A program made the position numbers and the translations under genes. Below the pieces are notes generated by a model, which saw nothing but the letters and a program-made list of their open reading frames with translations, was not told the DNA's origin and did no database searches. From NCBI GenBank assembly GCA_015680685.1, contig MNCI01024945.1, positions 183,772 through 247,771 on the forward strand: 64,000 bases of DNA. Direction: 5' to 3'. Shown piece after piece: positions 1-12,190 of this stretch. Each line of letters starts with the position of its first letter. The stretch's first letter is position 1. This stretch comes from Gnetum montanum (Eukaryota; Streptophyta; Gnetopsida; Gnetales; Gnetaceae).

Positions 1-49
1 TATTTCTTTTTCAGGTCTTGTAGATTCAAAGATACAAATATTGACTATG

Positions 50-290
50 AAAATGGTAGGGTAAATAAAGTGAAGAACTTGGCTAGTGGCTTTCCTTCTA
101 TCACTAGAGAACTATAGTGATTGGAAAATTTGGTTGCTAGAAAATAAAAAATTCTAGGTGGAAAAGCTTTAATCCTAGATATCAAAGACCTCCAAAAATA
201 GGATCCAAGGTACCTTAGACAATCTTGTCAATCACCTAGGGACTTATAGAGTGTAAACAAGGATAATAAAAATAAAATGCGATGCAGATC
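50..290. repeat. Left arm of a spaced inverted repeat
   Basis: Read on the opposite strand, this stretch resembles 1480-1730. Shared landmarks in the same order are GTGAAGAACTTGG, a CTATAG...GATTG block, AAGACCTC, and a block ending in AGGGACTTA. The arms diverge clearly and lie about 1.2 kb apart. They could be two opposed copies of one decayed repeat or the ends of a fold-back element. No coding region was recognised in between. Confidence 0.55.
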
Positions 291-1479
291 TAACTTAAAA
301 TATATGCACAAAATAATATGAAATTATGCTAATTTGCACAACAAATGGAACTATAAAATGCATTACACTAAATATTGAAATAAAGAAAAGCTTGGGATGT
401 GTACAAATGGTGCCTGGGGTGCAAAGGATGAACTTCAATGGGGGCTTGTGAAACACCACCAAATTTGCATGTTGTAACCTTTGTAATCTCATTCCATGAA
501 ACCTGAGGTAACACTTCATTGTAAATGTGAAGGTTGTAACCCATGGGGGGTAATCTCACATATTTCATACTTTTAGGACTGTAAAATGCTTCATGAGTAC
601 TCAAAGCCTCATTCCCCAAGTGAAAAGAGTCACCTAGTTTCTATATTTGGGATTGGGGGAGTCAAAAATGCCTTTTGGAATGCTAAAAATGACAATTTGA
701 TCGGTTTTATGGAGGGTATACATTTTGCTACAATAACAAACCCCTAAACATATCTAAGCCAACTAGAAGACTTTAAAGCTAGCATGGAGGAGTGTAAGGG
801 GATGGAACTCACCTACCCCTAACATGGAAAAGAGGGTAACTTAGCCTAGAGGGGTTGACCTTCATCTCCAATGTTGATCTCTCATTTCCCTCAATGTTGA
901 CACTCTTCTCCTAGTGTGGAGGGGTCATCCATCTAGGAAGCATGGGGATGGATCTCACCTACCCCCTGAACATGGTAGCTAATTTGAAATAATTTAGAAA
1001 CCAATTTTTCAGTTGTTTGTAGCCAATTTGTAGCCTAAATCATTACCAAAACCCTATATGAACCAATCCCAATCACCATTTCAAGGTGTGACCTCCTTTG
1101 CAGTCACACACTTTGGCATTTTTGGCAATAATTTTTTGCATTCTAGAGCTTTCAATTGACATAACGCCTCTTTAATCCCTAGCATGCAACCCCCTTTTGA
1201 ACAATTTTTAACCACCATAGCAATTGTTACACCACCCTGTAGCATCCCCCTTGTAGATTTGGTGTAAGAAGTAGCATAGGTTTGAAAGCATTGGGAGTTT
1301 TGAAGCATCTAGATCATGGAACAATAGATTCCAAGTCCCCATTGAATTGAACCCCTTATCCCTAGGCACACTTTTTTACACATTCCTCAAACTCATTCTT
1401 AATTATTTTTGTAATAAAGTTTAAGGTTTCTAGTTTTGTGTGTAATCTACATTTATTTTTATTTTTCTATATTTGTAAT

Positions 1480-1730
1480 CTTTGCATTTTTATTTTTACA
1501 ATCTTGTTTATCCTCCTCTAAGTCCCTGGGTGATCTATCGGACCATCTAGGGCATCCTAAATCTCATTTTTTAGAGGTCTTGAGGATTTAGGGTTAAAGC
1601 TATTGCATTGAGATTTTTAGTTTTCCAGTGATTGAATTTTTTAGTTGCTATAGTTTTATGGTGCTAGAAGGAGGGTTTCTCCCCAAGTTCTTCACCTAAA
1701 TTAATCTACTATTTTCTAACCTTTCTTCTA
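1480..1730. repeat. Right arm of the spaced inverted repeat
   Basis: Reverse-complement partner of 50-290, with the same landmarks in reversed order (AAGTCCCTGGG near 1521, GAGGTCTTGAG near 1575, CCAAGTTCTTCAC near 1683). The sequence between the arms (290-1480) is AT-rich and shows no recognisable gene. Confidence 0.55.
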
Positions 1731-2200
1731 CCACCAAGACCCTAGTATGGGTGTCAAGGCTTTGAGAAAATTGATAGTAGTTGCTAGAAATTTTCTAAAG
1801 CCAGCTAGGAAGGGTGTTGCCCTCCTTAGCTAGGAAGCATGGGTATCATACCCCTGATTGTGGGTGTTTGGGTTTTGGAAAAATTTCACAGTAGTTGCTT
1901 GAAATTTTTAAAGCTAGCTAGGAAGGATGTTACTCCCACTCAACTAGGAAGTTTTATACCCCGAAAGTACCCAATTTCCTTGCTGTGAATGTTTTCTAGC
2001 AAGGTCAATGTTGCTATTGTTTCTAAAAAAATTAAAGTTTCCACTTTATTCTTGCATAAGAAAAATCAACATTGGTTTAATACCAACTAAAATACTTTCT
2101 CCTGTTCCTTCTTGTGGAATTTGATAACTTGCCAAAACCATTTTGAGAAACTTTCATGTTTCTATTTTGGCTGCCAAACTTTCTCCTCCTTCATCAACGT
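1731..2200. other. Degenerate intergenic DNA
   Basis: There is no ORF of note. It carries several loose copies of an 'agctaggaagg' phrase that also recurs in the tandem repeat just downstream, so it may be older, more diverged units of the same repeat. Confidence 0.4.
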
Positions 2201-2202
2201 TG

Positions 2203-2790
2203 ATTTTAGAAGGTGTGAGATCTTCCCATCTCATCCCCTTCTTTCCCCCCTACCACATCTATGGATGTGAAAGCTAGGAAGCCAACATGGGTGGTGTTTG
2301 ATGCCAATGTTTTCTACTTAACACTTTTAGTAAAGGGGTATAACCCCCTCAACTCCCACTCACTATTTAAAGTAAGTGGCTTGCTTTAGCTATTTTTCAC
2401 AAATCTTAACATTTTGAAAATTCCAATTACTAGAATTTGCATTCTTTTCTCCATATTTCTAATAGCTTTCATCCTCTTTTACCAATGTTGTTTCTGGGAG
2501 GTGTGAGATCCCTCTATCTCACTCCTCCCTTTTCATCTTCCCACATCTGGGGATGTGATAGCTAGTAAGCTAGTCTAGGCATCTGGGGGTGTGATAGCTA
2601 GGAAGCTAGTATGGATGAAGTTTGTTACAACCTTTTCATCTTTTTGGTTTTGGTAAAGGGATACATTGCCCTTACCCCTTGCTTACTATTTATAGTAAGT
2701 AGCCCATTTTTAGCCATTTTTGCTTCTTTTAACCTTTTTTGAATTCCACTTACTAAAATCTAATTTCTTTTTTACCTTTTATAATCCTTT
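2203..2790. repeat. Two-unit tandem repeat, period about 288 bp
   Basis: The phrase 'ggtgtgaga' followed by 'catct.tggatgtga.agcta' occurs at 2212 and again at 2500, a 288-bp offset. The following 'actatttaaagtaagt' phrase near 2370 has its counterpart near 2680. Inside unit two a ~38-bp segment (2541-2616) is itself doubled. No gene was recognised. Confidence 0.6.
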
Positions 2791-3136
2791 TCAAGCCATT
2801 TTTAGCATCGTGCCCATGTATTTTAGCTAATCAATAGTATTGCCTCTCAACCTAACAAACATGGTATCTAACTAAGATGAAGTTTGTATCTATGAACCAA
2901 AAGACCTTGCAATCATAGAATGAAAGCAATCACTCAGGAAAAAAGACAAAAAACTATATTTCACGGTTATTAATGAGGAGTTCTATAACTTCCTCTATGC
3001 TAATATGCAATCTAGTTTATTAATACCATGCTCTAAATCTGATGCTAAGTGTCAATTCAAAATTATACACTGGGATGGGAAAGAATACATCCCATCTCCC
3101 TATGACTAAAATTTCCTCACCAACTACTATGCACAA

Positions 3137-4960
3137 ATGTCCATACAACTCATAGAGGTTGATGAGTTTAGTGAGGGAATTAATTTAGAAGATTGGCAAG
3201 AGGAGGAAGAGGAGTTTGAAGGTGAACAAGATTTGGGCACCTTCATTGAAAGTATTTTCCAAACTTTGGCTCCCCAAACAACCACATCCAACTTCACATT
3301 TCTTACCTCATCAATGGGAAAAGTCCCTAGACCCAACTCTCCTCCTATCCATCCTATTGTGTTTGGGTCCACATCCATCATTTCCATACACTAGAAAAAA
3401 CCTATTTCCCAATCCACTTCCCCTTTTCCATAGAACCTATATTCATTCATCCAACCATAGTGATATGTACATCATTATCTCCCTTTTCCATGCTAGTGAA
3501 GCCTTCATTGGGACCCTAAGCAACACAAGCATCTCATACCCCATTTGTCCACTTTGTGACTCAGGTTCTAGCACAAACATCCTTTTCCTTGTTTAGCCCT
3601 CCTATGACCATCTTAACCGAGCCTCTTCCTTTTGATACCATAGCCTATCACGAGGCCAAAAGCCTCTTAAACACAACTCTCATAATTTTTTCCTCAACTT
3701 TCAACACAAGTACCATAGTCCATAGGGAAGCCTTAAGGCTTGGATCAAGCTTTTCAAATGATCTAGGATTTTAATGAAGAGTTGTGAAAAATTAAATTCA
3801 ATGAAACTCATATGGTCAAGGTTCTAGATTTCTACTAAGATGAGCCTATAAGCCCTATGGTGCCCCAAATAACCTTGCCCATAGGCTTGCCTATTCCAAA
3901 CTTTATCAAATATGATGATGAAGGGGATCCCAACGCACATCTAGTAACCTTCTAGTCTAAGTGCCTCTTCTTGAAAGCTTGGCCTCACACAATATTAATG
4001 ATTTTCCCCATGTCTCTTAAGGGTAAGGCTCTATATTGGCACCAAAACTTACCTAGGGTTTCTATCTCTTTCCTTGAGAACTTGATTAACCAATTTGTCA
4101 ATTGCTTTAGACACAACTTGAAGTCAGGTGCCACGTTGGACCAATTGATGAAGGTGAGGTAGGGGCCACTGGAATTGGTCAAAAGGTTCATTCAAAGGTA
4201 GAGCTAAACACTTGACAAGATCCCAAGGACTCTTATTGAAACTCAGCTCTTGGCCATTTACAAGGAAATAGTATATGACTTTATCAAGTTAAAGCTATAC
4301 CAACTAGAGCTTTGATCACTAAGCCAGGCCTTCTTACAAATCAAAAACATTGAGGAGGCAACTAAGGTAAGCAATGATCTAGCCTATGTGGCCTAGAAAA
4401 ACAAAAATTCAAGAATGTATAATAATAGAACTAAGCAAGAACATAAATTATGGTCACAATAGCAGAAGAGCTAGAACAAACAGAGAGAAGGGGATCACCA
4501 CCATGCAACACATCCCCTAACTCATTACAACCATCCACATCCTACACCTAAAATCAACCAAGACCAAACTTTTTGCGTAAGGATAGGTCTTAGTATACTA
4601 GGTTGCTTACGAATCCCTCTAAGCTTCTAGAACAGTTACTTAAAGATAATTGCATACAACATAGCTAATTTTCTAAAGAGGCTCATAAGAGGCATGATCA
4701 CTTTGGTGACATAGCTAAAGACCCAACGATAGCTATCAAAGATGATCCTAAGCTACCTAGGTACTTTAGGCTAGATAGGTATTTCCATTATCATCAAATT
4801 ATTGGTCATGACATTGATTTTTTCCTAGCATTACAGATTAATTTCCAAAAGATGATAAACCATAGAGAGTTGGTAATGAATGAGCTCAACTCTCCAAGTG
4901 CTAACAATAACTCCTATACTATAGCCTCATTCACAAAAACCAAATAGTTTAATCCCCCTA
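3137..4960 (+). pseudogene. Decayed Ty3/gypsy gag remnant (element E8)
   Basis: This was a retrotransposon capsid gene and is now broken by stops and frameshifts. Its N-terminal part is acidic (a run of Glu near 3200). The capsid core lies at about 3880-4300, where the phrases DDEGDPNAHL, KGKALYWHQNLP and SFLENLINQF match the plant gypsy gag pattern 'D-P..HL...L.G.A..W...L....I.S...L...F'. Near 4770-4830 is YFHYHQIIGHDIDFF. This resembles the Tat-type gag zinc motif (YC.YH...GH.T..C), but the cysteines are lost. The protease remnant follows at 5358. No LTR pair was found for it, so its ends are undefined. Confidence 0.65.
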
Positions 4961-5357
4961 GAGAATTTGTTGTCATTAGAGTACCACATGATCCCAAAAT
5001 ACAAAGCCTATAGAGCCATTTGTTATACAAGTACCACCACCTCCATTTCCTAAGGAGCCTTTTATCATATGTGTCCCTCCTCTAGTGGCTTCAACATTGT
5101 AATGTAATAAATGAGTTCCTAAACCTCCAAAACCTAGGGAAACCTTTGTTATTTGGGTTCCTCCACCTTCAACAAGTAAGACCACAATATCTCATGACCA
5201 AAGCCCACATATCATGGCCCACAACTTGAAGGGTAGTAAGAAACCATCGTCATAATGACGATGAAAACAACCTATATCCAAACCAACAACAAAGCCCACT
5301 GAAGGTGGCCAACAATGAAAGGATTTAAAACAAGCTACATCAAGACCAACTATACTC

Positions 5358-6110
5358 ATGAACAAGGGGCCCAAGGCACATACACCACAACCCAAGCCAC
5401 AAACCCAAGGAAGAAAGGAGGAGGTTAAAAATACTAAGGTTGAAACATTGCAAGCCAAGGGAAAGAATTTCCATGAAACCATGGACAAAGCCAAAAGGTC
5501 CCTTAAGGAAAAGAACATGTTACCAATCCTATACAACCTAGTCATGACCTCTCCCATGCATAGGGATGCACTAGCTCAAGTGTTGTCCTCTATTCCTATG
5601 AGCATAAACATGCTAGCCAATGTAGAGTCAAATCACTTTATCATTGTGCAAGCTTCACTTAGAAAAAATGGGCATCAACCCATGCTTAACTTTCATGATA
5701 GTGAAGTGAAGATTGACTCTCAAAATGGAGAGGTGCTATCAACCTCTCTCCTCATCACTATATGTGTTGGAAAATACAAGCTTCAATATGTTTACATTGA
5801 TGATGGTGTAGCCATGAATGTGGTATCATATTCAGTTGTTGACAAGTTAGGTCTAATTGAGAATATCCAAGTACCATCAATTCAGCACTTAAGTCATTTA
5901 ATAGATCATGAGTTGCAGTGCGTGGTTCCATCTCCTTGGATTTTGTAGTTGATGAATAGTTTCCCATATCCATGAACTTCCTAGTAGTTAAAGAGATACT
6001 TGGGTTTAACTTGATCCTAGGAAGGTCATGGTCGATAAAGCTTTGGGTAGTTTCATCCCTTATACATCAAGAGATTCACTTCCATACAAAGGTGGGAAAA
6101 TTGTGATCCA
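5358..6110 (+). pseudogene. Decayed gypsy retropepsin region (element E8)
   Basis: This follows the gag remnant in the same direction. The first 196 codons are open and contain VYIDDGVAMNVVS, the place where retropepsins have D-[ST]-G-A; here it reads D-D-G. After a stop near 5946 the same region continues with ILGFNLILGRSW, the second conserved retropepsin block (ILGR.W). Together they identify an aspartic protease that would have cut Gag-Pol. The changed catalytic triplet and the stops make it inactive. No reverse transcriptase follows. After about 6110 the sequence loses recognisable coding content. Confidence 0.65.
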
Positions 6111-6660
6111 TGGGAACAATGGTGTGGGAACAATGGTGTAAGTGTCCTCAATTAACTATGTCAACATTGAACAAGGCTCAAAGGTTGCGTTTCAAGAGGA
6201 AACTCCTAACACCTAGACTAGGACCAACAACAATGAGAACAACAACGATGTGAACAATACCAACTCTACAACAACATGCAATCCATGAAAATACCTATCA
6301 ATTGCCACAATAAACAAGCAACATAATGAGAGTGTGATCATGCAAAGAAAACCCTTTGGTTTATCAAAGATCAAGCAAGAAATGCATTGCAGATGTGTTA
6401 TCCCTTCTTTTATTAATGGAAGCTCATTCACTTTCACAAGGTTATACCATGTTTCATGGTTTATGTTATCCTTTTATGCCCTTTTGATACTAGCCCATAC
6501 TTGCTTGGTAGTATGGCAACATGGCCCACCAAGGTCTAAAATTGATGACTTAATGACCTGCTAAGGCCTAAAACTGGTATTCAAATAAGCCTTTGGATGA
6601 GTTCCAAGCATCAAATATGACCAAGACACATCTCTTACCATCCACAACCATAAAACCTAA
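6111..6660. other. No recognisable gene
   Basis: This lies between the E8 protease remnant and the tandem array. Short open frames (6334-6564 plus, 6213-6437 minus) show no motif I recognise. Confidence 0.4.
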
Positions 6661-7759
6661 TCCCCTTTGTCATTCTTGGTGGTTTTCATTAACATGCATG
6701 AACCCTAGACCCTAAGAAGGGGTAAAACCTCAACAATTCTTGTCACTCTTGGGCATCCACACTATGGAAATCTTGCCCAATGTGGATCCAATGTTAAAAA
6801 ATGGAGGTAACATCCATACTTATCCTCTGTTGTGCATCAAGCTCTAGTTCAACCTCACAATGGGCCCACATAGCCCTAAACCCCTCTAGTGATCCTTGGT
6901 AGCTTTGGAACCTTTCCCAAATCAATCAGAAGTGCCTAAAACCTCTAAATCTGGTTGTTCCACTTGAGGGGGAGATCAATACATGCTACCCAACATGGAT
7001 CTACTATGGATAGGTGGGGGAGAAATCATAAATTACCAAAATTGGCCACCCAATTGCCATTTTTAGTCTCTAAGATCCTTTGGTAGCTTTTGGAAGCCAA
7101 GAATGACTAAAAATAACCAAATTTTATTATTTCAAACCTTCTCCACATTGGTGAAACCCCCTCCATGTTGCCCAATGTGGAAGCCCAAGGGGTTTGCAAT
7201 AAAACCTAGTCTATGATCAAAAATAGCATAATGACATACCCTAGTGAGCCCTAGACCCTACTACGACCTTCTAGAGCTTCTAGATGTTTCAAAATTGGTC
7301 AAAATGACATAAAATTTTCAGAACTTTCTTTCTTTGATGTTGAGGCTCCCTTGCCTGGTGTGGAGAAAATGGGGGATGATTGCATGGGCACCTAGGAGCC
7401 TCCAAATTGGCAGATTTTAATATCAAACATTGACCATTGATGCCAACAACCCCAAAGGCTAACATGCATGATCAATTTGCTATTAAAAGAGCCTAGATAT
7501 CATATTTCCCTCTCTTCTACAATGATACTCTCCTACCCAACATGGAAAAAAAGGAGGAATGATTGGATGGGCACCTAAAAGCCTTCAAACTGGTGGATTT
7601 TGATACCAAACCTTGACCATCAACGTCGACAACCTCGGAGGCTAACATGCATGGTCAATTTTCTATCAAAAGAGCCTACATCTAATATTTCCCTATCTTC
7701 CACATTGATGTCCTCTACCTAGCATGGAGAAAATGGGGAATTATTTCATGGATACCTAG
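6660..7759. repeat. Tandem array, ~182-bp units, left part
   Basis: Successive units contain 'gggcacctaggagcctc', 'ttttgatacca', 'attgaccat', and CATGCATG followed by a GTCAAT-like tail. CATGCATG boxes lie at 6693, 7463 and 7646, and the last two are 183 bp apart. Units before about 7280 are strongly diverged. The array is interrupted at 7759 by element E1 and resumes at 14797. The CATGCATG octamer is the RY-type sequence bound by plant B3 factors, but its meaning here is unknown. Confidence 0.8.
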
Positions 7760-8571
7760 TGATGAGCTGTGATATCGCATCCACGAGATTGCATCCGCCA
7801 CACTATATCGCATACACGATATCGCATCCTACCTCATCTTCTATAAATAAGAGGTGGCTTCCTTTGTTCAAGATAGTTGGACTTAGACCCTTAGCTAAAC
7901 TCTTGGTGTTTTACCATTCTAGAGGTAGAATAATTCCTATGTGCTTGCAGTAGGAGTCATAGAGTAAGCATATATTTATTCAAGCAATTTGTACCTAAGC
8001 ACACATTTGTTTACAGAAATAAAGACAAACTTTATGATAAACCTTGCAGCATATAGATTACGCTAAATAGTAATTAATTATTGTTGAATGTTTAAATTCT
8101 TTCCTAGTTAATTAATCTCTCTCAAGCTTTGACTCTCCTAGTTAAGTACACTCAGTACGACCACTTCGAGCATGTGTGTGGCACTTGGTAACCCAGTAAC
8201 GATTAGCATTTGGTAATCCTAGTACCGTTGCACTAGTTCAAGATGTGTGCGGAAAGTGGGAATGGATACTGGTGTTAGGAATAATTAGAACTTAGTTAAT
8301 GAATAGTTAATGTAAGATAGTCACTTAGTTCTCTTCACCTTCCCCTATTAGCATAAGACATTAAAAAGATAAAAGTAATAAAAATCATATACCTCAAGCT
8401 TACTTAACCATATAACCGTGACAATACAAGTAAGTTTGGGAAGACAAAGATTGATTAACCTTGAGTTTTTCATCAAGGCGCATAATCACTTAGTCCTTGG
8501 AGTTTGACCAAATCGCTCGTGAAATTCTCATATTTGTATGGTTTAGTGTAGGGGTACCTCACCACTCATCA
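7760..8571 (+). repeat. E1 5' LTR
   Basis: 812 bp, TGATGAG to CTCATCA. It contains the palindrome array, TATAAATA at 7842-7849 and AATAAA at 8018-8023. It aligns along its length with 14028-14796, which has a ~43-bp deletion in its second half. Confidence 0.93.
7769..7836 (+). promoter_or_regulatory. CGATATCG-type palindrome array upstream of the E1 TATA box
   Basis: Several copies of GATATCGCAT-like units (TGATATCGCATC, CTATATCGCATA, CGATATCGCATC) are packed immediately before TATAAATA at 7842. The 3' LTR counterpart (14038-14091) includes GATATCACATATGTGATATC, a perfect 20-bp palindrome. The variants look like CpG decay products of CGATATCG. A role as promoter or factor-binding sites is inferred from position. 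Confidence 0.65.
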
Positions 8572-8591
8572 TTGGCACCATTGCCTCGGAC
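8572..8591 (+). other. E1 primer-binding site, tRNA-Asp type
   Basis: Directly after the 5' LTR the sequence reads TTGGCACCATTGCCTCGGAC. It matches the TGGCGCCGTTGCC site used by Athila-like elements (complementary to the 3' end of tRNA-Asp) apart from two G-to-A changes, both at CpG positions. Confidence 0.75.
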
Positions 8592-9208
8592 TTAGTTGTT
8601 TGTGTGCTACGTAGAACATAGGAAATCATTCATATCATTGGAATGCTAGAACAAACCCTTAGGATTAATCAAGGAAAGATAAGAAAATGGTAAATCACAC
8701 AGCAAACAAGACAAAAATGTCTTCTTCTTCACATAAGAGCACTTCATTGCCTAGGACTAACATAAGAGACAGTCGGTGGCATAACACATGTAACTAGGAT
8801 CCGCTAGTTCCTCAACAATTTCATGTGGTATATATTCATCACAATGAGTATGTACCTGACTTTGGCTTTATTCCCCATTGAGATGAATAACTACGTTGGA
8901 GAGACTTGGAAGGTAACATAGTGTTGCCTATAGACTGATTAGTTCCCAACATGCTCCTTCATGCTCTCTCACGAATTGGCATGTCATTTTTATACGTAGA
9001 ATATGTTGCATGCGATCATGAGATACTAGAATACCATCCCACAGAAGCACAACTTCAAAGGGACTTGTGACAGGAGAGATATCATACATCCTCAAGGGAT
9101 AAATGGTCCCGTAATGCTCCGCATGTCTTGAGCAAAATTGAGGGTGGTGAACCTGCTTCAACAAGTTCCCCACTAAACGATGTTCCTCCTCCTAACAATG
9201 GTTAGGAG

Positions 9209-10702
9209 GTGGTGTATAAAAACATACACTCCATGATTCACAACCCTAGTTTTGATACCCATGAACACAAAGTTTTCAAAGAAGGAACACAACCACATGA
9301 TAAGGATGGATGTTCTAATTGTGATCACGATTGTGGCCGAGACCAACAAAGAGAAGGTAGAAAACGCCATCATGGTGATGGTTCTACTTCTTCTTCACCT
9401 TCATTGTCACATTCACCCTCTCCTTCAGTATACGTCCACAATCATAAGGAAACTAACCATGAGAATAAAGGTAAATAGAGTGAAAAACATTGACGAGATA
9501 GTCAAGAACGAGGACGAGTGCACTTGAAGGAACCAAAACCTAGAAGAAGGGAGAGTAGGGAACCGTGTAGACACCATAGACACTATGAACGATATTACCA
9601 TGAAGAACCCCTACTCCCAACTAGAAGCATGTTAGACATAATAGAATCCATAAGAGTTCCCACAAGGCACCAAAAAGATAGTAGGATCAAGAGGTTAGAC
9701 ATGAATAACATCCCATGGTTTGAGGGGGGATACAACGCCGATCTTCAAAATCATTTACAAGCATTCCATAATGCATGTGCCTTGCAGAAAATAGAAAACA
9801 AATGGAAAAAACTAAAGTTGTTCCCAAGGACACTAGTGAAAGAAGCTAAAAGCTAGTACCGGTCCTTAGAATCGGAATCCATTCGGAGGTGGAGTACAAT
9901 GTTAGACCTGTTTAATGATAAGTACCAAATGTACTCCCAAGTGTCTAACTTGCGAAAGCAAATCCAAGGATGAAGGCAAGGAAATCATGAACCCTTGGAT
10001 GTTGCCATGGGCTGCTATTATGTACTGTTACATCGTTGCCCTAGTCATGGTTATTCATAGCAGGATCAACTACGCCATCTCATAGATGGACTTAGACATG
10101 AAATAAGAAGGACCCTTGGGATGTATGCCCAAGGAAGGTTATCAGAGCTTAGGTTGCATCAAATCCATAGATTTCTAGAGCAAGTAGCCAAAGAAGAAGG
10201 TGAGCTATGGAAGAGAGAAAGTACAAAAGAGTACAACCGAGATCCTTCCCTCTGAAAAAGGGGAGTGAGATTCTGTGAGGAGGAATAAGAGTCACCACTT
10301 GAAGAGATGGTGAATAGAAAAACTTTGCCACTCCAAAAGTTAACAATTAAAATATTGACAAAGGTAGACCAAATGTGGGACTCCTTGGATAGTAGGTTTG
10401 AGACCATTCTTAAAATTTTAGAGGAGTCTAGGGAGCAAGGTAGTGACCATAACAAAAAGAAAAAGAGAGAAGTAGACAATGCACGTAACAAGGGTAGGGG
10501 TAAAAAGTTCATCATCGAAGAGGTTGTGGATTCAGATACGGATAATGACGGTGGATGTGAGATATGCCAATACGACCATCCTAAGAGATGTTTCCAAATA
10601 ATCTCACATCTACAAGAGTCTGGGATGTATGCACTCAACCCACGATTTAATAAACGGCAAGCACCCCAATGGTTACCTTATCGCCAATGTAACCCAAGGT
10701 AG
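9209..10702 (+). pseudogene. E1 gag, broken
   Basis: The capsid gene of E1. The first part (9209-9620, in shifting frames) is rich in His, Ser and Arg. The body starts at the ATG at 9629 (MLDIIESIRVP) and aligns almost residue for residue with the gag of E2 (36094-37170), through FPRTL, WSTMLDLFNDKYQMYS, YAQGRLSELR and QMWDSLDSR. Near its end is CEICQYDHPKRC, a short zinc-knuckle-like motif (C-x2-C-x3-H-x3-C) instead of the usual C-x2-C-x4-H-x4-C. Several stops, for example after VKEAKS near 9855 and after PSL near 10253, and frameshifts inactivate it. A Pro/Tyr/Gln-rich segment follows the knuckle to about 10900. Confidence 0.8.
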
Positions 10703-11229
10703 TTCCACCAATTTTTAACATATTATCCAAGTGGAACTCCACCACAACTTGTTGAGAAACATCAAGAGTGGCAATACCCACAGTCATGGGGGATGCCACC
10801 ACCAAGGCAAAAATACCCCTACCGGCAACCAGACCCATATGGCTACTATGTGCAGCATTGATTCTCTCCGTGTGACTCTGTTGGTTACGCTACACCACAA
10901 CATCATTACAAAGCTTAAGAGTATTTTAGAACTCCCTCTCCTAGGGGAGATAACCCACATACATACAATCCTTCGAATCCATCTGCAACTCTCACACTGA
11001 TAGCTCCATTACTACCTGCTCTAGCAATGCAAGGGTAACTTTCTACTCAACCGCAACAACATAATGCCACAAGGGCTGTAAATACTCAACTCACTATTGG
11101 TTCTGACAACCGTATAAAGAGATCACCTTTCTTTAGAACCAATAGTCCAACCAAGCCCTCACAACCACAAGTGGTTAAACCTTTGAACACCTCTCTATCA
11201 AATGAGGCTTCAGAGCTCCCTTCAAACCA

Positions 11230-11690
11230 AACAACGAGTTCAACACATACGGTTATGTTAGCACATGTCGTTACTGACTAGATTAAGGTGGGCCACCTTT
11301 CCAAGAAATTATCTGATCCTAGAAGCACCCTAATTTATCTCCAAGTTGTTGGGAATGAACCACTTAGGTTTCGGAGTCAACCTAATATCACAAGAGATGT
11401 ACCATGCTTGGAACCTGCCTCCATTAAAGAAGAGCAATATTTGACTAGAGTTAGTCGACCAATCCATCACTATTCCCTTGGGATTGGTGGAGGACATCGT
11501 TACCACTGTGTGTGGGTGGTCATACCCAGATGATTTCCTAGTGATACAAGTAAATAATGATAAAGGGGACTTCCCAATAATAATGGGAAGGGCATGGCTA
11601 AGTACTGTAGATGCATGTCTAGGAATCCATGATTTTTCCCTGGAAATATCTAAGGAGAACGCTTTTGGAAAGATCTAGAAGAAGAAAGTT
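11230..11690 (+). pseudogene. E1 retropepsin, catalytic site deleted
   Basis: This region is homologous to the E2 protease (37732-38547). The stretch LVEDIVTTVCG...VNNDKGDFPIIMGRAWLST matches E2 and includes the second conserved retropepsin block (IIMGRAW for ILGR.W). Around 11366-11376 E1 lacks 17 bases that in E2 encode the catalytic Asp-Ser-Gly, so the active site is gone and the frame shifts. It would have cleaved Gag. Its loss means that E1 could move only with protease from another copy, if it moved after the deletion. Confidence 0.72.
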
Positions 11691-11939
11691 CAATGCATCA
11701 CATACAGTGACATAGGGTGCCATTGTGTGTAGAGATCAGGGGTTGAGAAAAATTTAGCATTGCCTGCATGCAACCAATGTGAACAAGACCTTCACCTACA
11801 AAAGTGCCTATGTGTAGTAGCCACATGACAAAGCGACACCCAATGGCTGATAGTTGATCAAGTGATCAACTCACTAATGTGCATGGAACTAACTAAGGGA
11901 ATAGCTAGGCTTACATTGAAAGCATAGATGAACTTAAGC

Positions 11940-12190
11940 AGGTCTATCGACAACTTCCAAACCTTAACCTGAAAACCTCAATTGGGGGAAGTTGGAAATT
12001 CCTAAAAAAATCAAACAAGTACTTTGATAAGACATTGTTTGTCAATGTGCAACAGACCAAACTTTACCATGACTCTAGAATAGTCAATAAACATAATACT
12101 CCTGAGAAGGGATGACCCCAATCATTATTTCAGATCTCCCCCTTCCAACTCAGTCATGGGGTAGATGGTCACCTCTGCTGATCAATTAAG
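11940..12190 (+). pseudogene. E1 remnant of the pol C-terminus, fused after protease
   Basis: The reading frame passes from GGSWKFLKKSNK (near 11985) directly to TLFVNVQQTKLYHDS and then FQISPFQLSHG. In E3 the same SWKFLK motif (near 34180, minus strand) leads into reverse transcriptase, and FQISFQLIHGGDGQPC is the end of pol. The region between, some 3 kb of RT, RNase H and integrase, is therefore missing in E1. The phrase F.VN.Q..K.Y resembles the usual gypsy pol tail. Confidence 0.6.

Noticed and set aside
3127-3387. Minus-strand 86-codon frame
   Set aside because: It is antisense to the acidic gag start of E8. Its Ser-rich run is the complement of Glu codons.
6334-6564. Small gene after the E8 protease
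   Set aside because: No domain, no conserved neighbour and no sign of a promoter. It is likely a chance open frame.
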